64,000 nucleotides of DNA from positions 81,848,147-81,912,146 of the forward strand of contig NC_044989.1 in assembly GCF_008728515.1 (NCBI RefSeq), written 5' to 3'. The position numbers and the translations under genes were made by a program. Below are positions 10,286-20,127 of this stretch, one piece after another (positions within the stretch are counted from its first letter, which is position 1; every line of letters begins with the position of its first letter). The notes below the pieces were generated by a model that did not search any database, was not told the DNA's origin, and worked only from the letters and a program-made list of their open reading frames with translations. This DNA comes from Papio anubis. Taxonomy: Eukaryota; Chordata; Mammalia; Primates; Cercopithecidae.

Positions 10286-12525
10286 TTATTTTAAAATTAT
10301 ATATAAAATCAGACTGAATAACAGTATTTATTATACCTGCTGCAAAAACCCATTAAGTGCACTGTCTCTTTTAATCCTTTACAACAACACCATAAAGGAA
10401 TTATTATTAGGGAGGAAAAAGCACTCACTAAAGGCTTCATATGTGGGGTAATATATGGCACGGTTGGCTGGTTACTGAAGTCAGGCTTCATAAAATAGTC
10501 TTAAATCCTCTGCTCAGCTTCCCTGTCATTCAAACAGAGGCAATGAAATAAAAAATATGTAAATTCATAGTTTTTATTAGTGCCCATTTAGATACATATA
10601 AATTTTCTATTTACCATGCTACATTTACATGAGTTATTATTTCTGGCTAAATTAAATGCTATATGACTAATGCTAAGATTAGTTTGATAACATAGTTCAC
10701 TTTCTTATATATATCATGGCAGTTTCTATTCACTTTGTGAGGAGTAGGGGTGGGGAGAAGACCCACCTACAAGTAAATGAGGCTGGTGAGAGATTGTGCC
10801 AAATTCTCGAACTTAAGAGAACTGTTGTCAAAATGGGACCTGAGACTTGTTACTTTGACATTGTGAAGCACAATCGCAAATGACATTATGAAGCCCAACA
10901 GTGACCCTTGGATGATCAAGGTCAGATTTCAGGATCAGCCAGGCAATTGCGTAGGTCCCCTATTGAATATTCTCCAGAGGCAGAAACCGGCTATTGTACA
11001 AGCTACAAATAAATTATCATTTTAGCAACTCCTTCCATAAAGTAACTGAAAGATTCAAACGTGATGAGCAAAATTACTCAAATACTATGACCCAATACAA
11101 AATTATTTGGAAAAATTGATTTTGTTGATTCTGATATTTGATAAAATCAACAAAACTAAACCTTTACTTAATATACATTCTTCTTCTTACTGGTCATATA
11201 CAAAGGCCCACCAATAACTTTGGGGATCTCGAGATGGGTTAGCAAAGTCCAAAATTCAAGGAGGTGGTAGCTTTGTAAGAGATAAATACAATAAACAATA
11301 ACAATACTAGTGTAATAGAGCCAATGATGGGACACTCATATTTGAGTAGGAAGTCGTTCTGTGCACAGAGTGGTGTAGAGATATCTTATTATGTAGGCGT
11401 AGTGAAAGATGATAATTAAAATTTGGAAGGTAGCAGAAGCATTATCGCAAAGGACATTCAGTTCTAGGGAAGGTTTTCAGGAATGAAAGTTTCTCAAGGA
11501 ATGGTAAGAAATTCCACCTGGTCTGAAATGGAATACTCAAACGTATGGCAGTGTCACTAAAAACATTACAATTGTTGTTCCAGTGTCTCTTGTGCTTTTG
11601 ATGATCCTATCCAAAGCTAAGTGATATTTCTGACTAACTGAAACTCTATCTTTGCTTCTCTCACTCAAATTAGAATATCTCAGTGCAAGTAAGTAATGTG
11701 AATCTACCCTACTTCATTTAAAAATAGGTAATATACCCACAAGCTGAGGATACCTGGTAATATATCATTTAAATCTCATTCATGGCCATTTAGTACCTCA
11801 GTCTATTAACATTGCCAATGATACCACTATGCAGAGAGTTTACCTCAGTTGACATGTTCAAGGGCAGAGATGAACACAAGGAGTGGCTATTTGTGCTGGT
11901 TTTCTGAACTTATAGCCTTCAGACTTTACAAATGGCTCTTCTCTTTAATGTAAATGTTCATTTTGCAAGTTGTCCTGCATATCTACAAATTGTTTTTCTG
12001 CCATGTTCACTAACATATTGCTTTCACATCAAAGTTGAATGCAATTCTCAGGTGCACTGTTATGTCCCAGTAGTGGGTCTTAAAAAAGAGAAACATATAA
12101 TTACTCCTATTCTGGTGTAAATTTTCAAAATGATACACAATTAATGAATTGATCTGGCAAACTCCCCTAAGGAAATCCACTCCTCAGAGTGCTCATTAGC
12201 TCTCCAGAATTCAGCCCTGTTTAAGCACCTTTTCTTACTAAATAGCAGCTCCCCTAGGGTAAACTCTATTATGTTTTTCATTCCTAAATTGCTTTAGCAA
12301 CAAGATTTGTGTATGATAACCCCGGAAAGTCCATTCCATCTCAGCAAGTAGATGCTGAAAATGTTACCTTAACCTGTTTGTGAGGACTGGGACATGACAT
12401 TTGCTCTTGTAGTTAGGGCACTGCAAATTTCATCCTCATCCTGTGTGGAAACTTTGCCTTTTCTGTCCTTCTCACTCACTCACCGATTTCATTTATTATC
12501 CTGATTTCTTTTAACAATAAATATC
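10286..12525. other. Unassigned sequence
   Basis: I see no gene, no recognisable transposable element and no long simple repeat in these 2.2 kb. Confidence 0.45.
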
Positions 12526-12533
12526 TGTTACAT

Positions 12534-12756
12534 CAAGCTTGTCCAACCTGCGACCCATGAGCTGCATGTGACCCAAGATGGCTTTGAATGAGGCCCAACA
12601 CAAATTTGTAAGCTTTTAAAAACATTATAAGATTTGTGTGTGTGTGTGTGTGTAGCTCGTTAGCAATCGTTAGTGTTAGTATATTTTATGTGTGGCCCAA
12701 GACATTTCTTCTTCTTCCAATGTGGCCCAGGGAAGCCAAAAGATTGGACACTCTTG
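12534..12756. mobile_element. hAT-Charlie-type MITE (MER30-like)
   Basis: A 223-bp element with short terminal inverted repeats (left CAAGCTTGTCCAACC, right ATTGGACACTCTTG). Its internal sequence is that of a widespread nonautonomous hAT element: 'gctttgaatgaggcccaacacaaatt', 'gttagtgttagtatattttatgtgtggcccaagac', 'ccagggaagccaaaagattgga'. It is flanked by an imperfect 8-bp duplication, TGTTACAT (12526-12533) versus TGTGAAAT (12757-12764), which fits hAT targeting. A (TG)n run at about 12636-12652 replaced part of the usual T-rich centre. The MER30 name is from memory. Confidence 0.8.
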
Positions 12757-12764
12757 TGTGAAAT

Positions 12765-13689
12765 GCTCCTCCTGTACTATCAGTCATATCCATGAACAGA
12801 ATGTTTTCAATTACAATCTTCCTTGCATTTTGACCTCATATTTATTGGAATTTATGCCAACACTTCTAGCTATGTAAGGATTGTATGTTTAAAAGAATAT
12901 GTTCATATTTAATCTCAAATTAAAGATGATGCTGATGATAGAAACTTGGCTATATTTCAAATATGATGAAATAAGCAGGGCCAAATGTGTAGTCAAATGT
13001 CCTTCTCCTTAGCATAATAAACAAATATTTTGAAAATCCATTACATTTCAGGGAAGTGGAAAGCATCAAATATGTAAAAATTGACCCTGGACTTTAAATG
13101 ACTGAATTAGCAAGTTGTACTTTCCAGAGATTCAAAAAAATCAATGGTAAGTAAACATAATACACATACAAAAGAAAGTAAAAATAAAAATACTCAAATA
13201 GAAGAATGGAGCTTTGGAAATAATTTTTCCACTACTAAAAACTCATTAAGTAGACCATATATGTGCTTGCCCAGCTCAGAGCTCAACATAAGAATATAGG
13301 TTTTTGAAGTTGAGGAAGGAATTTAAGGTGTTACTAATCTGTTTTAATTGGTCATATGAAAAATTGACTGTGACACCACAAAGAATCTTCAGAATATGTA
13401 GAAAATTTGTCAATAACAAAAGTATCTGTGATGTAAAAACCAAAAACAACAACACAAAAACATCCATGATTTGACCTGAAATATAATACTCGATCAGAAT
13501 GTTTCATAGGAAGCTTGCCCTAGAAAATCTTAGGTGGACAATCATTTAAATATAGTACTGATATTACTATAATCTACATAATTTAATAATTGTGTGTATA
13601 TAAACATATATATTCACAGACATAGCAATGTTCAATGCATGATATTACATTTGGATGGTATTTAACCTTATCTGTAGATTATCATGCAG
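12765..13689. other. Unassigned AT-rich sequence
   Basis: I recognise neither a gene nor a repeat family here. Confidence 0.45.
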
Positions 13690-13830
13690 AATCATAGCAG
13701 TTGAACTTCACAACAATTTTGTAAGAAAGATCAAGTATTATTCTCATTCTAATTTTATAGATGAAGAAATTGAGATTTAGAAAAATTTATTTAATTACAG
13801 TGTAAGTGGTTCTTCAGATTGAATCCTTGT
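13690..13830 (-). mobile_element. MIR SINE fragment
   Basis: 'cttcacaacaattttgtaagaaagatcaagtattattctcattctaattttatagatgaagaaattgagattta' parallels the MIR 3' half in reverse complement ('ctcacaacaaccctatgaggtaggtactattattatcc', 'attttacagatgaggaaactgaggc'). Divergence is high. Confidence 0.55.
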
Positions 13831-14284
13831 ATATAGAAGTATGTTTAATACAGTAGCCTAGTCACTGATTTCTACTTCTTGCTAATGGTTTTCAAAAGAT
13901 GCTGTATCTATAGGAGTCATAGTATGTGTGGGGGTGTGTTGAAGTACTTCCACAGCGAGACCATGATTTAAAAACTTTGTCATCTTATTTTTTCAGCCTG
14001 TGTATATTTAACTCTCTACATTATTGCCATTTTAAAACATTTAATAAATCAATATAGCCTTCCATTCTAGTATTCTTTTGACATTTCTGTGACATTTAAT
14101 AATTCTTGTGCTTAGATATACAATCAGAAAATTATCCATCACCTCATCTTAGAACAGAGTTTAAGTTTAGAATCAAAAACTTTTGAAAAACTGCTTTATT
14201 AATTTCTCCTAACATAAATTTCTTTCAAATTACTTTAACCGGATTTGGAACTAATGCAACTAGTCAAGTCTTTATATGAGATAC

Positions 14285-14560
14285 TGCAGCTCCATTAAAA
14301 AGAATCAGAGACTTGAACAAATGGGAATTAATTAATGTTACCTATCACATCAAATAGGCTAACAGAGAAAAATCTCGTGGTGATTATCAGCAGAAGCAGA
14401 AAAAGCATTTAACAAAATCCAACAATATTCATAATAAAAACTCTTAGTAAACTAAGAATGAAGGATAACTTTCTCAACTTGATAAAGAACGTCTCCAAAA
14501 AACCTACAATTAATATCATACATAATGGTGAGAAACTCAAAACTTTTCCTTTAAAATCAC
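14285..14560 (+). mobile_element. Old L1 ORF2 fragment (reverse transcriptase region)
   Basis: The DNA follows L1 ORF2 around RT motif A: 'gcagaaaaagcatttaacaaaatccaaca' corresponds to the segment encoding the motif ending AEKAFDKIQ, here with GAC changed to AAC. Then come 'aaaactcttagtaaactaagaatgaagg', 'cctacaattaatatcatacataatggtgagaaactcaaa'. It is short, diverged and closed by stops. It is probably an L1M-era piece. Confidence 0.8.
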
Positions 14561-15447
14561 CTAACAGAAACATCTAAACTGATGTTTGACCAAATAATCT
14601 GTGCTCCTTCACCTAGTCAAGTTGACAAATAAAATTAGCTAGCACAGCCTAGTTACCATAGACAGAGGAAAGAATTTGGGGGTTAATTAGTAAATAACAA
14701 TAAGCCTAACTTAAATCCTTTCTTTCTCTAACATCCCCTGTTCATTCAAAAGTTCAACTATTCTCTCCCTGTGTTATTTTCCTCTGCTGTATGAACATAT
14801 TCAGTATCTCTTTAAAAATCAGTTCCTTTATATACATATCCTCTAGTTTTTGCTTGTTTTCACTTTCCAAGCAATAAGTAAAACCATGTCCATAGCATGC
14901 ACCTGCACAGTCTGGTACAAAATAAGCCTCCACCAATGGTTGAAAGTTATTAAAGTTCTCCTTTCTTTCTATGGTTTTAATCATTATAAAGATAATGTCT
15001 ATGTTTCTTCAGATTATTGTTCAGTTGTCTTGAAATCTTGGATTTCTAATTCTTCCCTTTATCGCTGGCTGTTGCTTATGGTGGATTTTTTCAATTTTTT
15101 GTTAGTTTTTAGGTAAACGTTGAGAGTTCCTTTTACTGTTGGGAATTCCTTGCAGCTTAAGTTGTAAAAACGTCACTCCACAGTTCTAGGAACCGCAGTA
15201 GTATTAACAACTTGGGAAAACTATTTTTAGTAGTATTTTTGCTTGTGATTTTCTGCCAAAAGTATTAGAATAAATTTAAATCTCTAATGTGTATGACATT
15301 TTGGGATCTTCCCGGGATAGTACATGAGTTATACAAGTGGAAGCAGAGACCTCTATAAAGCCAGCATTGTATACCGAAGGGCTGTCCCATGGTGAAACAT
15401 TGGACTAGTCACCAGAGAAGACAGTCAATTAAGCTACATCTCTAAGT
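14561..15447. other. Unassigned sequence
   Basis: No gene recognised. A short stretch at about 14590-14650 ('cacctagtcaagttgacaaata') resembles one end of the ancient repeat seen at 56866-57500. Confidence 0.4.
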
Positions 15448-15639
15448 CAGTGGTTTACAAACTTGACTGCACATTAGAATCAGCTGGGTGGCTTTCAAAC
15501 AAATGTACAATAAAGGAAAAAAACACAGGATGTGTAGGTCATTTCTAGCAAAGTATTAAATTAGAATATTTGTTGGCACTAACATTTATGGAAAGCTTCA
15601 CAGGAAACTCCAATGTGCAGCCAAGTTTGAGAATTACTA
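15448..15639 (+). mobile_element. MER5-type hAT MITE, interior diverged
   Basis: Ends match the MER5 terminal inverted repeats: left CAGTGGTTTACAAACTTGAC with 'cacattagaatcagctggg', right 'caagtttgagaattacta'. The overall length is close to the usual 189 bp. The centre does not follow MER5A well, so it may be MER5B or a rearranged copy. The flanking 8-bp duplication is not readable. Confidence 0.65.
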
Positions 15640-15836
15640 TTAGAGGTGATCTTCTCTGAGAATCTAGAACCCTAGTGTTTATTATAGTTTTTCTTTGTCA
15701 AACTGTGGTTGAGAAGACACTAGACAATTTGTTGCTCCATAATTGCTACAGTGTTAAGACATTTATGACATAGAGGCTAGAATCCGTGCTTTACACCACA
15801 GTAGCCATTTACGTGGTTATTTCAATCCAACCCCGC

Positions 15837-15945
15837 TCTCAGGGAGGCAGAGGCGGGAGGATAGCTTGAGCCCAGGAGTTCCAGACCTCCCTGGGTAATA
15901 TAGCGAGACCCCGTTCTCCACAAAAAGGAAAAAAAAAAAAAAAAA
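15837..15945 (+). mobile_element. Alu left-monomer fragment (FLAM-like) with A tail
   Basis: 'agggaggcagaggcgggagg', 'agcttgagcccaggagttc' and 'tagcgagaccccgt.ctccacaaaa' are the left Alu/7SL monomer. It is truncated at its 5' end and followed directly by an A-rich tail (15928-15945). No right monomer is present, so this is a free left monomer or a truncated Alu. Confidence 0.88.
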
Positions 15946-16297
15946 GGAAAGAAATCAGTTTCTCATTCATGATAGCCACATTTCAAGGGCTTAATAGACA
16001 CCTGTGTTTAATGGTAAGTTTATTGAATGGCACAGATATAGACTATCTATCCATCATTTTTCAAAGTTCTATGGGACAGTATGAAGCTAGAAAGCTAGAA
16101 TATCTTCTTGAGGCAGTCGGCCCTATTACTCTGGAAAGTTATCCAAAGGATACTGTTAATTCTCAAATGTAACTTTTGAACAAAATTGTAATTAAGGCAT
16201 ATGAGACAAAACGGTGTTAGTTTATTTCCTTTATTATAGAACAGTTACACAAGATTTTATGTCCTTAGGCTTTCTACATGATTGCAGCACGTTGAAG
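15946..16297. other. Unassigned sequence
   Basis: No gene or repeat family recognised in this 350-bp stretch. Confidence 0.4.
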
Positions 16298-16432
16298 TTT
16301 CTAATTTTACAGTGAAGCAACCCAAGAGAAGTTTAGAAGCTTCTCCAAGCCCAGGCGGCTAGTTGAAATAAGAAGAGGTAAATTGCAACGGAGAGAAATG
16401 AACCCAGAGCTGGGCCTACTGCTCCACAGAGT
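16298..16432 (-). mobile_element. MIR SINE fragment
   Basis: 'ctaattttacagtgaagcaacccaagagaagttta', 'ccaagcccaggcggctagtt' and 'gaacccagagctgggcctactgctcca' match the reverse-complement MIR core ('attttacagatgaagaaac', 'gcccaaggtcacacagctagt', 'gaacccaggtct'). Confidence 0.6.
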
Positions 16433-17655
16433 AACCATGTGCAGATGGGAATACCAAAATGCACGAACACTGTTTCAGAGTGCCTGGTGCTGAGACACAA
16501 GGACTGCTTCTGTTCCTCTACAAGCCCAGCATGCTTTCAATGATGTGTAGATGGAGCATCTATAAAAAACAAGGTTGCATAAAAAATTCTGACTAGGCTT
16601 GCCACTAGAGTAAGATCCTCAGGAGTCTTTGGCATAAATTAGCTCAGTATTTCCAGAGCGGCAGCACAGTTACCTCTAGCGTACTATTTTGCATTGCAAT
16701 AAATCAGTGCTTCTTTGTTCCTTCAGCTCTCCACAGCCTCCATGGACTGAAGCAGCGCAAGATATTTATATTCTATTCCAAATGCACATGCTTCTACACA
16801 GCTCTTAGTTATGAGAATGTCTTTGGATATTCGTGGAGTTATCAATCGAGTAGAAGAAGTTCAATTCTCTTTGGTAATTATTGTCATAGAAATTCAAGTA
16901 AATGCCAGAATAGGGTTTTTAAAATACACTCCTTTGGAACACTCTCTCTTCGATTATCTGAGTCTTGGGCAAATCATTTCTTTTGTAATTCACATTTTTT
17001 ATTAACTTTGACTCTTCAGTGATTTGTTTGAAAAAGCTCGCTACAGAGACACTTAATATAATAGGTGCACTCCCCACCAACACACGTATATATTTCTCCC
17101 TTAAGATAAAGAATAAACTAGTAGTATTCATGGACAGAAAAATACTCAGATTTCTTTTTTTAAAAACCCAAATCTGGTGACTGATTTTTCAAACTTTATG
17201 TCAAAAAATGGGCAACCATAAATTCATTGAACAAAATTATTTATTTATTTGTTTATTTATCTATTTAACAATTTAGGTTTAATTTGATTTGTTGTTAAGC
17301 ATGAAAGGTCCTTTCCTATGTACCTGGAAACTTTCTTTGGGTGTTATGAGCCTCAGAATCAGCTTTAAAAAATATGCTTACTCTCAGGAAGGTTACAATG
17401 TTAGTACAAATCAACATCAACGGCTTTCTCTTGCCACCGTCTTTTAGACTACAAGATGAGGACTTTGATGTAAACTAGACTGAAAGCAATTCTTTTGAGT
17501 CTCCAACAGTTTAGCAAATACTAGTTGGTTGAGAACAACAGGCCATGGTTCTCAAAAAAACCCGCCTGCCCTAATAGCACTCTCAAAAGATACAAAGTAG
17601 AAAGAATTATTTGAAATATATGCTTTAGCCCTCCTTATGTAAGTGAGGAAGAAAG
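16433..17655. other. Unassigned sequence
   Basis: I see no gene and no clear repeat. A short (TTTA)n-like run lies near 17238-17266. Confidence 0.45.
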
Positions 17656-17757
17656 GGCCCACAGATACATAAATGGTGAACAAGAACAAAAAAAAGATGT
17701 TCAGATTCATTACTCACTAGGAAAACGCCAATCAAAACACAAAAAACCTATTGTATT
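17656..17757 (+). mobile_element. Old L1 ORF2 fragment
   Basis: 'agatacataaatggtgaacaagaac...aaaaaagatgttcagattcattactcactaggaaaacgccaatcaaaacac' parallels the L1 segment 'aaatggccaacaggtatatgaaaaaatgctcaacatcactaatcatcagggaaatgcaaatcaaaacc'. It is short and diverged. It may be the remaining upstream part of the L1 whose 3' end lies at 19294-19566. Confidence 0.5.
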
Positions 17758-18140
17758 TGGCATTTTCATTAGTTTTTGTTTTGTTTTAATGTTTTTGACA
17801 GTTCTCTGTCAAGTCCTCAAAATTTATTTTGAAAGTTTTTTGACCTGGTAAAAGAATCTTAACATTGCGACTCACTAAGACCAGAGCAAGTATCTTTTTC
17901 CTCTTCAGCTAAATTTGAATGATCTCATTCTGGGATTCATGACCTAATTGCTATGTAACTAACTCAAATTAGGCAGTCGCTTGCAAAAGCTATGATGAGA
18001 CAAAAATAAAGGAAAACAGTTTCATTTTTTCATATCACAGAGGTTATAAATTGATAGCTTACATTCCCTATGTAACCCACAGTTATACTATAGGCAACAA
18101 CATGGTTGTTTTAAAACTAAGTTTTACCCCAAATTACCTA

Positions 18141-19293
18141 GGAAGACAACCTAGGCAATACAATTTAGGACATAGACACAGGCAAAGATTTCATGCTGAA
18201 GATGCCAAAAGCAATTGAAACAGAAGCAAAATTGACAGATAGAATCTAATTAAACTAAAGAGCTTCTACACAGCAAAAGAAATTATCAACAGAATCAACA
18301 GCCTACAGAATGGGAGAAAAGTTTTACAAACTGTGCATCCAAAAAGTTCTAATATCCAGCACTATAAGCAACTTAAATAAATTTACAAGAGAAAAACAAA
18401 CAACCCCAATAAAAAGTGGGCAAAAGACATAAACAGACACTTCTCAAATAAGACATACAAGTTGCAAACAAACATGTGAAAACAAGTTCAACATCACTGA
18501 TCATTACAGAAATGCAAATCAAAACTGTAACAAGATACCATCTCCCACCAGTCAGAATGACTATTATTAAAAAGTAAAAAAATAACAGATGTTGGTGAGA
18601 TTGAGAAGAAAAAGGAACACTTACACACTGTTGGTGGGAGTAAAGATTAGTTCAATCATTGTCAAAGAAAGTGTGCCAATTCCTCAAAGAACTAAAGACA
18701 GAAACACCATCTGACCCAGCAATCCCATTACTGGATATATAACCAAAGGAATATAAACCATTCTATTATAAAGACACATGCACATGTATGTTCACTGCAG
18801 TACTATTCACAATCAACCTACATGCCCATCAATGATAGACTGGATAAAGAAGCAAAGACATGGAATCAACCTAAATGCCCATCAATGATAGTCTGGATAA
18901 AGAAAATGTGGTACATAAACACCATGGAATACTATGCAGCCATAAAAAGAAATGAGATCATGTCCTTTCCAGGGACATGGATGCAGCTGGAGGCCATTAT
19001 CCTTAATGACTAACACAGAAGGAAAAAACAAATATCACTTGTTTTCACTTATAAGTGGGAGCTAAATGATGAGAACACATGGACACATACAGGAGAAAAA
19101 TACACTGGAGCCTATTGCAGGGTGGAGAATATGAGAAGGGAACGTAACAGGAAAAATAACTAATGGGTACTATGCTTAATACCTGGGTAATGAAATAATC
19201 TATATGAAAACCCCCCGAGACACAAGTTTACCTGTGTAACAAACCTGCACATCCTGCACATGTACCCATGAACTTAAAAGTTAAATAAAAACA
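18141..19293 (+). mobile_element. 5'-truncated L1, 3' 1.15 kb
   Basis: The element begins in ORF2 ('aggacatagacacaggcaaag') and runs through the ORF2 C-terminus, including the coding stretch for MEYYAAIKRNEIMSFPGTWM, into the L1 3'UTR. It ends at 'gtacccatgaacttaaaagttaaataaaaac'. Frameshifts and stops abound. A 53-bp tandem duplication interrupts the ORF2 C-terminal part (18814-18904). Its 3' end abuts a second L1 3' end of a different type. Confidence 0.9.
18814..18904. repeat. 53-bp tandem duplication inside L1 ORF2
   Basis: The block starting 'caacctacatgccc' at 18814 recurs from 18867 as 'caacctaaatgccc', with only a few differences over the shared 38 bp. The L1 coding order shows one copy is extra. 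Confidence 0.85.
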
Positions 19294-19566
19294 AGTGAAG
19301 TAACTCAGGAATAAAAAAACAAACATCGTAGGTTCTCAGTTATAAGTGGGAGCTAAGCTATGAGGGCACAAAGGCATAAGAATGATATAATGGACTTTGG
19401 GGATTTGGGGGGAATAGTGGGAGGCAGGTGAGGGATAAAAAACTACACATTAGGTACAGTGTACACTGCTTGGGTAATGGGTGCACCAAATCTCAGAAAT
19501 CACCGCTAAAGAACATTGTAACCATCACCACCGGTTCCCCCAAAACTACTGAAATTTTAAAAAAGT
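19294..19566 (+). mobile_element. Second, different L1 3' end
   Basis: Sequence from 'gtaactcaggaataaaaaaacaaacatcg' through 'agttataagtgggagctaagctatgagggcacaaagg', 'aatggactttgggga' and 'gggtgcaccaaatctcagaaatcacc' to 'ctactgaaatttt' is the 3' end of an older L1 (L1PB/L1MA-like). It is not a continuation of the preceding copy, which already ended in its own 3'UTR. The upper L1 may have inserted into this one. Confidence 0.75.
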
Positions 19567-19892
19567 AAATGTCATCTAAATCAAAACAAAAAACCCCAAA
19601 ACTGGGTTTTAATTGCCAATTTAAAAAAATATATTATTTTACATTAAAACTTGTATTTCTGGATTATCTTTAATAACTGTGAACTCACAGTCTGACTTGG
19701 GCAAGAGCAGCAGGTATTTCATCTGATTCAGTATGCATTTACCATTGGACCCATCGCTCCCCATGTTCTATCATCTCTTACATTTGTCCCACTTGACTCT
19801 TGTTTTATTCATATGGCCCTCTGTCTTCACACCAGCTGAAATGAGATAATTTGATCAAAAGAAAAATTATCTAATAAAAGATATCCCTAGTT
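19567..19892. other. Unassigned spacer between L1 copies
   Basis: AT-rich sequence without a recognised element. It forms the 3' flank of the minus-strand L1. Confidence 0.5.
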
Positions 19893-19902
19893 CATTCTTT
19901 TT
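19893..19902. repeat. Target-site duplication, left copy, of the 5.7-kb L1
   Basis: CATTCTTTTT here matches 25587-25596 exactly. The T-rich end merges with the element's poly(T), so the true duplication could be a few bases shorter. On the minus strand it reads AAAAAGAATG, compatible with an L1 endonuclease target. Confidence 0.85.
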
Positions 19903-20127
19903 TTTTTTTTTCCTTAAGTTCTAGGGTACATGTGCATAACGTGCAGACTTGTTACATATGTATACTTGTGCCATGTTGGTGTGCCGCACCCATCAACTCG
20001 TCAGCACCCATCAACTCGTTATTTACATCAGGTGTAACTCCCAATGCCATCCCTCCCACCTCCCCCCACCCCATGATAGGCCCCGGTGTGTGATGTACCC
20101 CTTCCCGAGTCTAAGTGATCTCATTGT

